NCBI GenBank assembly: GCA_902779675.1
Contig: CACZCK010000010.1
Span: 1-64,000 of the forward strand
DNA: 64,000 nucleotides
Reading direction: 5' to 3'
From: an uncultured Coriobacteriaceae bacterium
GTDB taxonomy: Bacteria; Actinomycetota; Coriobacteriia; Coriobacteriales; Atopobiaceae
Positions within the stretch are counted from its first letter, which is position 1, and every line of letters begins with the position of its first letter. The notes below the pieces were generated by a model. The model was not told where the DNA came from, made no database searches, and worked only from the letters and a program-made list of their open reading frames with translations. Shown here in pieces: positions 17,000 through 25,168 of the stretch. The position numbers and the translations under genes are program-made.

Positions 17000-18181
17000 A
17001 TGAACGAGCTCGAGCTCAAGTACGGCATGAACCCCAACCAGAAGCCCTCCCGCATCTTCATGAAGGACGGCTCCGACCTGCCCATCAAGGTCCTGCAGGG
17101 CAAGCCCGGCTTCATCAACTTCCTTGACGCACTCAACAGCTGGCAGCTGGTGCGCGACCTCAAGGAGGCCACTGGCCTTCCCTGCGCCGCCTCCTTCAAG
17201 CACGTCAGCCCCGCCGGCGCCGCCGTGGGCACCCCGCTCTCCGACGTCGACCGCCAGATCTACTTTGTGGGCGAGAACCTCCCCGAGCCCTCCCCCATCT
17301 GCTGCGCCTACATTCGCGCCCGCGGCGCCGACCGCATGAGCAGCTACGGCGACTGGGCCGCCCTCTCCGACATCTGCGATGCCGACACCGCCACCTACAT
17401 CAAGCCCGAGGTCTCCGACGGCATCATCGCCCCCGGCTACACTGAGGAGGCGCTGGCCATCCTGGCCCAGAAGAAGGGCGGCAACTACAACGTCGTGGAG
17501 ATCGACCCCACCTACGAGTGCGCCCCCATCGAGACCAAGGACGTCTTTGGCATCACCTTCGAGCAGGGTCACAACAACTACAAGGTCGACGCCGAGCTCG
17601 TGAGCAACTTTGTCACCGAGCGCAAGGACGTGCCCGAGAGCGCCATCCGCGACATGATCATCAGCCTCATCACCCTCAAGTACACGCAGTCCAACAGCGT
17701 GTGCTACGTCAAGGACGGCCAGGCCATCGGCGTCGGCGCCGGCCAGCAGAGCCGCGTGCACTGCACCCGCCTCGCCGGCAACAAGGCCGACACCTGGTAC
17801 CTGCGTCAGCACCCCAAGGTGCTGGGCCTCAAGTTTGTTGAGGGCATCCGCCGCGCCAACCGCGACAACGCCATCGACGTCTACATCTCCGAGGAGCACG
17901 ACGACGTGCTGCGCGAGGGTGAGTGGCAGAAGTGGTTTGCCGAGAAGCCCGAGGTCCTGACCCGCGAGGAGAAGGCTGAGTGGATCGCCACGCAGACCGG
18001 CGTGACCGTGGGCTCCGACGCGTTCTTCCCCTTCGGCGACAACGTCGAGCGCGCCCACAAGTCTGGCGTGGAGTTCATCGCCGAGCCCGGCGGCTCCATC
18101 CGCGACGACAACGTGATCGAGACCGCCAACAAGTACGGCATCGCCATGGCCTTCACCGGCATGAGGCTCTTCCACCACTAA
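17000..18181 (+). CDS. Phosphoribosylaminoimidazolecarboxamide (AICAR) formyltransferase, stand-alone
   Basis: It transfers a formyl group from 10-formyltetrahydrofolate to AICAR. The 393-residue protein corresponds to the C-terminal half of PurH only. It begins with LKYGMNPNQKPS, contains the catalytic K67-H68 in SFKHVSPAGAA, and includes CYVKDGQAIGVGAGQQSR and the terminal DAFFPFGDN. I chose the ATG at 17000 (GGAG site upstream) over a TTG at 16988. With the preceding cyclohydrolase it replaces bifunctional PurH. Confidence 0.95.
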   Translation: MNELELKYGMNPNQKPSRIFMKDGSDLPIKVLQGKPGFINFLDALNSWQLVRDLKEATGLPCAASFKHVSPAGAAVGTPLSDVDRQIYFVGENLPEPSPICCAYIRARGADRMSSYGDWAALSDICDADTATYIKPEVSDGIIAPGYTEEALAILAQKKGGNYNVVEIDPTYECAPIETKDVFGITFEQGHNNYKVDAELVSNFVTERKDVPESAIRDMIISLITLKYTQSNSVCYVKDGQAIGVGAGQQSRVHCTRLAGNKADTWYLRQHPKVLGLKFVEGIRRANRDNAIDVYISEEHDDVLREGEWQKWFAEKPEVLTREEKAEWIATQTGVTVGSDAFFPFGDNVERAHKSGVEFIAEPGGSIRDDNVIETANKYGIAMAFTGMRLFHH

Positions 18182-18205
18182 GAGCAGCCCACACGCCATG
18201 CACGA

Positions 18206-18238
18206 GGCGCCCGACGGAAACCCCGTCGGGCGCCTTTT
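18206..18238 (+). terminator. Rho-independent terminator of the IMP-synthesis operon
   Basis: A 12-bp perfect stem (18206-18217 with 18223-18234) with a five-base loop is followed by TTTT, 25 bases after the AICAR formyltransferase stop. Confidence 0.9.
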
Positions 18239-18250
18239 CTGACTCGTTCT

Positions 18251-18279
18251 GACTCAAAGGGGAGTATCCCCTTTGAGTC
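18251..18279. repeat. Perfect 13-bp palindrome with GGGGAGTATCCCC core
   Basis: The arms 18251-18263 and 18267-18279 are perfect reverse complements around GTA. It overlaps the rsmJ stop codon and lies between convergent genes, just after the purine-operon terminator. The same core recurs at 22804-22815 and 22869-22880, also between convergent genes, so it may be a dispersed palindromic element or a bidirectional terminator. Confidence 0.7.
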
Positions 18280-18943
18280 ACCTTACGGGTACGTAGACGT
18301 CGTAGCGCACGACCTTGCCGGCAAGCGAGCTGCTCGGCTTCATGCCGGCCAGATGCGGGCCCTTGAGCGGGCGCTTGACCACCACCTTGCGCGGACGTGC
18401 AGCGAGAGCCGCCTGCATGAGGGCCGCCTCGTCTTCGCAGGGACTCTCAAGCTGCTGGAAGAGCGCGAGCTTCTTGTTGGTGGCGGCGCGTCTGCGCCGC
18501 TCGGGAAACATCGGGTCGAGAAACACCACGTCAGGAGCCACATCGAGCGCTCCGAGCGTCACCACTGCGTCACCTGGCATCAGCGTCATGCGCGCGGCAA
18601 TCTCCGCGAGCCGCGCGTCCTCCCGTGCACGTGCAATCGTATCCGCAAGCAGCGCGGCAATCACCGGGTCGCGCTCGCAGAGCGTCACGTCAAAGCCGGC
18701 GGCAGCAAGCAGGAGCGCGTCCTCACCCAGTCCAGCCGTGGCGTCCACAGCCGTAGGCGCGTCTGCACCACGCACACGAGCCGCCCGCACCAACAGCTCG
18801 CGGTGCAGGCGGTCTTGCCGCAAACGCGGCAGCATGCGGGTAAAGTCTCCACGCAGCTCCATACCATCGCCCACAAGCGCCAGCCCGCCCTCTTCTTGGC
18901 GGAGCTCGAGACCCTCGGGCAATGCGTCTTGGAGCTGCTTCAC
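18278..18943 (-). CDS. RsmJ-like 16S rRNA methyltransferase
   Basis: This class I SAM-dependent methyltransferase of 221 residues resembles RsmJ, which methylates G1516 of 16S rRNA. It shows VDATAGLGEDALLLA at 66-80, the acidic LCERDP at 88-93 and the family motif FLDPMFPERRR at 141-151, followed by VVVKRPLKGPHLAG. I chose the GTG at 18943, four bases after the stop of the upstream deformylase-like gene; there is no strong ribosome site, so translation is probably coupled. Orthology to E. coli RsmJ itself is likely but not certain. Confidence 0.85.
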   Translation of the reverse strand: MKQLQDALPEGLELRQEEGGLALVGDGMELRGDFTRMLPRLRQDRLHRELLVRAARVRGADAPTAVDATAGLGEDALLLAAAGFDVTLCERDPVIAALLADTIARAREDARLAEIAARMTLMPGDAVVTLGALDVAPDVVFLDPMFPERRRRAATNKKLALFQQLESPCEDEAALMQAALAARPRKVVVKRPLKGPHLAGMKPSSSLAGKVVRYDVYVPVR

Positions 18944-18947
18944 GGTG

Positions 18948-19367
18948 CTAGACCAGCTTGCCGTTGCAGTGGTCCACCATGTGCTGGACCATCTGGGCCG
19001 TCCAGCCGGTAAAGTCGCGGCGGCGCGGCTTAAAGACGCCGTCCACCAGCTCATCGAAGGTCACCTTGACCTTGGCATAGCGCGTGACCTGCGAGAACTC
19101 GTCGCGCGTCATGCAGCCCTCGACCACCTTGGACGGACGAATGCCCATGAGCACCTTGGGGTTGTACAGCACGTGCGGGGTCTCGTCATCGTCGAAGTAG
19201 ACCACCACGGCCTTGGTGACGCCAATCTGGTTGGCGGCGAGGCAGGAGCAGTCGTCCAGCGAGGCGGCAGTGTCAATGAGGTCCTGCGCCAGCTCGGCGT
19301 CCTCGGGCGTGGCCGGCTCGCACTTCTGTGACAGGATGGCCTCGTCCTTCACCAGTTCCTTGATCAT
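18948..19367 (-). CDS. Peptide deformylase family protein with altered HExxH motif
   Basis: True peptide deformylases remove the formyl group from nascent proteins using a metal held by one Cys and two His. This 139-residue protein keeps a motif-I-like CLAANQIG (42-49) and the EGC cysteine (C85), but motif III, normally HExxH, reads H129-M-V-D-H133. The catalytic Glu is Met, while both histidines remain. Motif II continues as EGCMTRDEF, not EGCLS. AAAGGA precedes the ATG at 19367. It may be inactive or have another role. Confidence 0.82.
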   Translation of the reverse strand: MIKELVKDEAILSQKCEPATPEDAELAQDLIDTAASLDDCSCLAANQIGVTKAVVVYFDDDETPHVLYNPKVLMGIRPSKVVEGCMTRDEFSQVTRYAKVKVTFDELVDGVFKPRRRDFTGWTAQMVQHMVDHCNGKLV

Positions 19368-19469
19368 CTGGGTTCCTTTCCCCATCAAGCGTTCGTCATT
19401 CACAAGCTGCTATGGTAGCGCATCGCAGGCGGAGTCGAAGCACCCTCCATGCAGCGAGCCCAGACGAAC

Positions 19470-21029
19470 TTATCTGATTCCCGTCCTCACGGCGATCGAC
19501 CCGCGCGGCACCCGGGTGCTTTCCCATACGGTGACGCTCCCGTCAAGCACGTTGGTCCGCTCCGTGCGGCTGCCGTTGCTGTCGTGCTCGAACTCGTACT
19601 CTGCCGTGACCTGCCCGTCCTCTTTGGTGGTCTCGTGCTTCGCGTTTCCCTCGTTGTCGTAGGTCGTATCGGTCTGCGAATTGGACGAGTAGCTCCCACT
19701 GGTGTACGAGGACGTGTTGCGCGAGCTGGTCAGATTGTCGCCGGAGTAGCTGTAGGACGTGATGGATTCGTAGTGCGAGGTGTCACCATCAGAGAAGGTC
19801 ATATCGCTGGTATAGCTCACGGAACGGAGATGCTTGTCGTATTCGATGACGGTCACCTCGTCAAACGACGAGTCCTCCTTTATGGTCCACAGACGCGCCA
19901 GCCCAAACGGAAGGTCGTTTGCGTATCGGTAGATGACGAGCTCCTTGCTGGTCTCGGGCTCGCCCCACTCGCCATCGCCGTGCTGGTACCTCTCCGTTGT
20001 CGTGACCACCTTGCTGTGAAGGCGGCCGCTAGGGTCGTAGCGGTACTCGAACTCCTCGGTGGTCTCCGATCGCGACGACACCTTGCCGCCCGGTTCCGTC
20101 ACCGTGTACGAGTGGGCGTGCGTCGACGGGTAGCCATAGTCGTCGTACCCCTCGTACGAGTCGGTCTCGTCGAAGGTGTCGCCATCCTCCGTCTGGAACC
20201 AGCTCGTCGAGCTCGTCTGGTTGCCATAGAGGTCGTGCCGATAATCGGCGTAACTGCTCATGTAACCGTTTGCTAGCGTAGTCTGCACGTGACTGGTCAC
20301 GTACGCCTCGGTTTCCAAACCCACGCGCCAGCCAAACATCCTCCATGCAAAGAAGGCGAGCAGGCCTGCTACCACAAGGGCCGCGATGCCGCCGCCCGAG
20401 AGACCAGAGGTCTTTGTTGCGCCAGGCGAGCCAGCCCGGTTGGCCGGCGCGGAGGTTGTCGTCGTCTGTTGCTGACCCTGGTTTGCCGCAGCAGCGGCTC
20501 CCGACGACCCGCCAGCTCCTTTTTGCCCCTGACCGGTCCCCTGCTGCTGGGCGGCGCCAGCCGTAGCGGCCGCACCTGCCGGCGTCTTTCTCGCGGCCTG
20601 CTTGGTCTTGGGCGGTTCGGCCGTGGTCGATTTGGCCTTGGGCTTCTTGCCCTCGGCCTCGTTGGCCTCGGGCTTCTTCTGCTCCTGGGGCAGGCTCAGT
20701 CCTCGCCAGCTGGCCACGCCCTGCGCCAGCTGCCAGGCAACCTCATGCGCGGTTGCAGCGTCGACCACACAGTCATCGACCAGGTATTGCTCCGCACGGC
20801 CTGCCGCCCCGCGGAGTGCCTCCGTATCGCCTCCCAGAGCGGCAACGTAGAAACCCAGCATGTGGTCGTTGCCATGGAGCCGCAGGACGCGCATCTCCTT
20901 GCTCTGCTGGTCGGCGACGTCACTCAGCGCCGCGAGGAGCCGCTTGGGGTCGTCGAGCACCGCGGTGCCCAGCTCGCCCAGCACAAAAGCGAGCGCGTCG
21001 GACAGGTTTCTGTACGAAGAGTTGGCCAT
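19470..21029 (-). CDS. Single-pass membrane protein with long Ser/Thr/Tyr-rich ectodomain
   Basis: This 519-residue protein has three parts. Residues 1-110 are a helical domain with LHGNDHMLGFYVAAL and Cys87. Residues 112-212 are a Lys/Ala/Gln/Gly low-complexity linker. After one membrane helix at about 214-233 comes a 280-residue outer domain rich in Ser, Thr, Tyr and Asp. That domain has recurring short strands such as EYRYDPSGRLHSKVVTTTERY and TTYDNEGNAKHETTKEDGQ, reminiscent of YD/RHS-type repeats. GGAGGAACC precedes the ATG. The function is unknown; a surface-exposed role is inference. Confidence 0.8.
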   Translation of the reverse strand: MANSSYRNLSDALAFVLGELGTAVLDDPKRLLAALSDVADQQSKEMRVLRLHGNDHMLGFYVAALGGDTEALRGAAGRAEQYLVDDCVVDAATAHEVAWQLAQGVASWRGLSLPQEQKKPEANEAEGKKPKAKSTTAEPPKTKQAARKTPAGAAATAGAAQQQGTGQGQKGAGGSSGAAAAANQGQQQTTTTSAPANRAGSPGATKTSGLSGGGIAALVVAGLLAFFAWRMFGWRVGLETEAYVTSHVQTTLANGYMSSYADYRHDLYGNQTSSTSWFQTEDGDTFDETDSYEGYDDYGYPSTHAHSYTVTEPGGKVSSRSETTEEFEYRYDPSGRLHSKVVTTTERYQHGDGEWGEPETSKELVIYRYANDLPFGLARLWTIKEDSSFDEVTVIEYDKHLRSVSYTSDMTFSDGDTSHYESITSYSYSGDNLTSSRNTSSYTSGSYSSNSQTDTTYDNEGNAKHETTKEDGQVTAEYEFEHDSNGSRTERTNVLDGSVTVWESTRVPRGSIAVRTGIR

Positions 21030-21074
21030 GGTTCCTCCGGATCAATGGAGCAGACGAGACGGCAGGGCCCCGCC

Positions 21075-21857
21075 CTACGCCAGATAGCGGTCGCGCAGAC
21101 GCGAGAGCGCCGCGGCATCAAGTCCAAACTCGGCCTTCGCATAGGCCTCACGTGAGCCATGGCGCTCGACGACGGCTGCGAGCGAGGCGCGCAAATCCTC
21201 CTCGTTCACGCCGTTCATCTTGCCCCAGTTCTCGCGCTCTCTCTCCGGCAGCCACGCGGGCAGCTGCTCGGGCGGCATGTTGATGATGGAGGCCCGGTAC
21301 TGGTTGGTGAGCAGGAAGTCATGCACGATGGCATCGTCGGAAATGTCGAGCAGCATAAGCAACACGGCAGCACACACACCCGTGCGGTCCTTGCCCGCGG
21401 TGCAATGGAAGTACAGCGGCGAGCACCCGCCGACAAAGCGCTCTACCAACGCGTGCACGGCAGGATTGCCGAACATCATGCTCGTATACAGGTTGCGCAT
21501 GAAGGTCGCCGGGCTCGCTTGGATCTGCTCGGATATGCGGCCGATACCTGAGGGCGAGAAGTCGACCTCCTCGCCGTTCAAGTACATTCCGCCCTTACGC
21601 AGGCGCTCCGCACCGGCAGGCACGTACTCCGGGGCCTCCTCGGCCTCGCCCCGCGCTCGCAGGTCCAGGATGAAGCGCAGCCCAAGTCCGTCGATCACAG
21701 CCTTCTGGGCGTCGTCGAGCCCTACGAGGGCGCTGCCGCGATACAGCAGTCCCCGGCGCACGACCCGCCCGTCCCGCGCCTCGATACCACCAAGGTCGCG
21801 CAGGTTGAGCGCGTCGGGCAGTCCCGCAACGTAGCCCGCAGTCGTAGCCAAATCCAT
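21075..21857 (-). CDS. Tyrosine-protein phosphatase
   Basis: The 260-residue protein carries the phosphatase P-loop HCTAGKDRTG at 151-160 with catalytic Cys152 and Arg158. The N-terminal NLRDLGG at 18-24 and RRGLLYRGSAL are typical of the bacterial DSP/PTP group (Pfam Y_phosphatase3). It may act on phosphotyrosine or on phosphoinositide-like substrates. The ATG at 21857 follows GAGGAGGG; the upstream extension to 21953 lacks a site. It lies 45 bases downstream of nothing obvious in the same operon except the membrane protein that follows it. Confidence 0.92.
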   Translation of the reverse strand: MDLATTAGYVAGLPDALNLRDLGGIEARDGRVVRRGLLYRGSALVGLDDAQKAVIDGLGLRFILDLRARGEAEEAPEYVPAGAERLRKGGMYLNGEEVDFSPSGIGRISEQIQASPATFMRNLYTSMMFGNPAVHALVERFVGGCSPLYFHCTAGKDRTGVCAAVLLMLLDISDDAIVHDFLLTNQYRASIINMPPEQLPAWLPERERENWGKMNGVNEEDLRASLAAVVERHGSREAYAKAEFGLDAAALSRLRDRYLA

Positions 21858-22047
21858 CAGACGTCCCTCCTCGTCGCATACGTGGCTATCGTAGCAAAGC
21901 CCATAGCAGCGCACACGCCAGAGGCTGGCGCCAAGAACCTGCATGCAAGTCATTTTTCGCGCACGAATGGCCGCAAGAAGACGTCAAAACATCTCATGTT
22001 TTATGCAATACTCGTTAGCGGAAGGCGTAAAGGTCGGAGGGGACCAG

Positions 22048-22770
22048 ATGCTACGAATCGGCATTGTTGACGACATCGAGCAGGACCGATCCCTGCTCTC
22101 GCATGACATTCGCGACATCCTTGCCGATCTCGACCAACACGTGTACTGCCAGGCCTACTCCTCGGCCGCAGCGTTTCTCAACGACTTCGAGCGTGACACC
22201 TACGACCTCGTATTCCTCGACATCCGTACGGGCAACATCGACGGCATAGAGCTCTCGCGGCAGCTCCGCATGCAAGACACCGAGCTGCTCATCATCTTCA
22301 TCTCGACCTCGCCAGAGTACATGTTCGACGTCTTCCCGGTGCATCCCTTCGACTACCTGGTCAAACCCTACGACCGTTCGCGTCTTGCCGGCGTGCTCGG
22401 CGAGGTTGAGCGCGTAATACGCTCCGACAAGCAGTCGGTCGCCGTAATCACCGACCAAGGTGAGCGGCACATCCCGCTTCGACACATCAGCGCCATCGAG
22501 TCGTGGCACCACAGCGCAGAGCTGCACCTCACCGACGGGCGCACAATCAAGGCAAAGACCGCCTTCGACGCCGTCGAGCACCGCGTGTCGCTGGACCGCC
22601 ACTTCCTAGCCTGCAACAAGGGGACCATCGTCAACCTCGACCAAGTGTCGTCAGCCGAGGGCGGCATCGTGCACACCAAGGACGGCCACGACTACTCCCT
22701 GCGCATGCGCGACCAGAAAGCCCTGAGCGAGCATATCGCTCGTTACGTCGCTGACCGCATCCACCATTAG
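22048..22770 (+). CDS. LytTR-family response regulator
   Basis: The 240-residue protein has a receiver domain (acidic pair D8-D9, phosphoacceptor D58 in VFLDIR, Ser/Thr at 86-88, Lys106 in VKPYD) followed by a LytTR DNA-binding domain at about 135-235 (HISAIESWHHSAELHLTDG, FLACNKGTIVNLDQV). Such regulators often control surface or peptide-signalled genes. GGAGGGG precedes the ATG. No histidine kinase lies next to it, so its sensor must be elsewhere. It is convergent with the next gene across a long inverted repeat. Confidence 0.93.
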   Translation: MLRIGIVDDIEQDRSLLSHDIRDILADLDQHVYCQAYSSAAAFLNDFERDTYDLVFLDIRTGNIDGIELSRQLRMQDTELLIIFISTSPEYMFDVFPVHPFDYLVKPYDRSRLAGVLGEVERVIRSDKQSVAVITDQGERHIPLRHISAIESWHHSAELHLTDGRTIKAKTAFDAVEHRVSLDRHFLACNKGTIVNLDQVSSAEGGIVHTKDGHDYSLRMRDQKALSEHIARYVADRIHH

Positions 22771-22795
22771 CCAGCCATCACAACACGCGTCCTTT

Positions 22796-22888
22796 TCGCG
22801 CATAGGGGATACTCCCTTTTGCGCGAGCACTGGCAGCCGAACCCGCAAAGACAGCCCTCACGCAAAAGGGAGTATCCCCTATGCGCGA
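22796..22888. repeat. 28-bp perfect inverted repeat between convergent genes
   Basis: Arms 22796-22823 and 22861-22888 are exact reverse complements over 28 bases, with a 37-base loop. Each arm contains the near-palindromic core GGGGATACTCCC, which is also in the palindrome at 18251-18279. The RNA hairpin would be very stable in either direction, so it could end both the LytTR transcript and the leftward transcript. Confidence 0.85.
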
Positions 22889-22947
22889 GGGCTGACAGAC
22901 ATGCATGCCGCACAGCGGCCGCTTGGTTGTATTGGGGCGCTCAGACG

Positions 22948-23367
22948 TTATGCCAGGTCGGCAGCCTCGGTGTAGCGCGGCTCGACGCCGTCGTCGAGGG
23001 TCAGGCCAACCTCGCGCACCGGGTCGGTGCCCAGCACGCTGGAGAGCACCATGGTGGCAGGGCCAAGAACGTCCACAGAGGGGATGCCCTTGCTATCAAG
23101 CAGCTCCTTGACGGAGTCGCGCAGCTGCTCGTTCATGATGGTGTGGAAGACAGCCGTCTCCTCGCCCTCCTCGACCTCGCGCTCGATGTAGGCGCGAGCC
23201 TGAGCAACGTTGCTCAGGTGGGCCAGGACGCTGATCTCGACATCGCATTCCTTGAACTGCACCGAGGCGCCACGCAGCACGCGGACGGCCGTTGCGCCGG
23301 AGCTGTCGGAGATGACGTGCAGGCACACCTTGTCGGGGATAATCTGATCAAGAGCGTCGGTCGACAT
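22948..23367 (-). CDS. N-terminal half of a PPDK/PEP-synthase regulatory protein-like family
   Basis: The 139-residue protein resembles the N-terminal domain of the DUF299 kinase/pyrophosphorylases that switch pyruvate phosphate dikinase or PEP synthase. It has HVISDSSGATAVRVLRGASVQF at about 17-38, and DSKGIPSVDVLGPATMVLSSVLG at about 87-109. Full-length members are about 270 residues and carry a P-loop in the second half. Here the frame ends cleanly after GLTLDDGVEPRYTEAADLA and no P-loop half is nearby. AAGGAG precedes the ATG at 23367. It may be a sensor-only relative. Confidence 0.72.
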   Translation of the reverse strand: MSTDALDQIIPDKVCLHVISDSSGATAVRVLRGASVQFKECDVEISVLAHLSNVAQARAYIEREVEEGEETAVFHTIMNEQLRDSVKELLDSKGIPSVDVLGPATMVLSSVLGTDPVREVGLTLDDGVEPRYTEAADLA

Positions 23368-23709
23368 GGCGGACTCCTTCATTTGTTGCTACGGTCACTA
23401 CGCCCTTGCAAACGACCAGCGTTCGCAAGCGAAGACAAGAACCTTCGTATACTCTACCTTCGCTTAAATGAAGCAAAGTTGTCAGGGTCATAAGACATGC
23501 GGCAATATGGTTCGGCGAAGGGTTGCAAACTGTGGCTTTTTACAGGTCCGCCTCGCGTTGTCTCCACAGGCGAGCACTTCCCCAAGGGCAAGATGACCAC
23601 CCCGCGCGCAACGCCAAAGCATCGCGCCATGCGGAGGTTGTACCATAGACCTCTGTTAGTAAACGCGGCGCAAGCGGCACCGCCGCCGCAGACAAGATTG
23701 GCGCCAACC

Positions 23710-25107
23710 ATGCAACAACTCGACCTCACGGCTCTTCTCACCACGTCGTATCAGATCTGCGAGGCCCTCATGCGGGCCGACGTGGGCAGCGTGCGCACCG
23801 AGAACCGCGACCTCAAGGCCCAGCTGCGCAACGACCTCGCGCTCTTTGGTGCCTATCTGGCCGAGGCCGACGGACAGGTGGCCGCAAGCGAGCTGGAGTT
23901 CATTCGCTCCACCCTCGAGTACGATGAGCGGGCGCCGGTAATCCAGGGGATCCGCAACCGCAAGAGCCCCACGGGCATGCCCTCGGGCGGCGTGCCGCAG
24001 TCGCTCAAGTACGCGGTGCTCTCGGATGCGGGCAACAGGCTGAGACCCGACCCCTACCAGCGCCAGGCATCCATGTATGTGTACGACACCTTCCGCGTGT
24101 TTGGCAAAACGCTGCTCTCACGCAGCGAGGGCACCCCTAGCGACGCAGACATCCAGTGCCTCACCGCCTACCTCGCACGCATGGAGGACATGCTGCGGGA
24201 ATACGCAGTGTGGCGGTCGGGCGCGCAGAAGAGCTATCAGGTAGTCGAGCCCGTGGTAAACGCGCAGTCACCCGAGGAGCAGAAGCACGACCTCGACGAA
24301 GCTTTGGCCGAGCTTGCGCAGCTGGTAGGGCTGGAGGGCGTCAAACGGCAGGTCAACACCATAGTCAACCTGCTGCAGGTGCAGCGCATGCGCGCCGACC
24401 AGGGCATGAAGGTGGCCGAGGTAAGCAAGCACATGGTGTTCACCGGCAACCCCGGCACGGGCAAGACCACCGTCGCCCGCCTGCTGGCACGCATCTACAA
24501 GGCGCTCGGCGTTCTGCGCACCGGCCAGCTGGTAGAGGTCGACCGCTCGGGATTGGTACGCGGATACGTGGGCCAGACGGCCACGCGGACGCAGGAGGTT
24601 ATTGAGCAGGCGCTCGGTGGTGTGCTCTTCATCGACGAAGCCTACGCGCTCACCGTACAAAAGGGCGAGAACGACTTTGGCCAGGAGGCGGTAGACACGC
24701 TCCTCAAGGCCATGGAGGACCACCGCGACGACCTGGTGGTCATCGTGGCGGGCTACACCGACCTCATGGAGGCCTTCCTCGACTCCAATCCGGGCCTGCG
24801 CTCACGCTTTGCCACCACCATCCGCTTTGCCGACTACTCCGCCGACCAGCTACTCGACATCCTGCTCATCAACCTGGCCAAGCAGGAGTACCAGCTGTCG
24901 ACCGCAGCCGAGAAACGCGCCTGGGAGATGATCAAGGCGCGCGTGGCCCACAAGCCCGACAACTTTGCCAACGCGCGCGACATGCGCAACTTCATGGAAC
25001 ACGCCATTGCCAACCACGCCGTACGCGTAGCTGGCATCGAGGGAGCGGCGCAGAGCAAGGAGCTGCTGGGCACCATCGAGCCCGAGGACCTGCAGGACTG
25101 GGAGTAG
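23710..25107 (+). CDS. AAA+ ATPase of the CbbX/SpoVK type with TerB-like N-terminus
   Basis: The 465-residue protein ends in an AAA+ module: Walker A GNPGTGKT from residue 246, Walker B VLFIDEAYAL from 305, the pore-like RGYVGQT and sensor region NPGLRSRF. The sequence resembles CbbX and SpoVK (VGLEGVKRQV). The N-terminal 160 residues include FGAYLAEADGQVAASELEFI, like TerB-type acidic helical domains. The ATG at 23710 lacks a clear ribosome site; frames extend to 23497, so the start is uncertain. The partner is unknown. Confidence 0.87.
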   Translation: MQQLDLTALLTTSYQICEALMRADVGSVRTENRDLKAQLRNDLALFGAYLAEADGQVAASELEFIRSTLEYDERAPVIQGIRNRKSPTGMPSGGVPQSLKYAVLSDAGNRLRPDPYQRQASMYVYDTFRVFGKTLLSRSEGTPSDADIQCLTAYLARMEDMLREYAVWRSGAQKSYQVVEPVVNAQSPEEQKHDLDEALAELAQLVGLEGVKRQVNTIVNLLQVQRMRADQGMKVAEVSKHMVFTGNPGTGKTTVARLLARIYKALGVLRTGQLVEVDRSGLVRGYVGQTATRTQEVIEQALGGVLFIDEAYALTVQKGENDFGQEAVDTLLKAMEDHRDDLVVIVAGYTDLMEAFLDSNPGLRSRFATTIRFADYSADQLLDILLINLAKQEYQLSTAAEKRAWEMIKARVAHKPDNFANARDMRNFMEHAIANHAVRVAGIEGAAQSKELLGTIEPEDLQDWE

Positions 25108-25168
25108 CCAACTGCCGTGACGGGTGGGCTAGAATGGGCGGCACCACCCGTCACTCCTGGGAGCGTCC

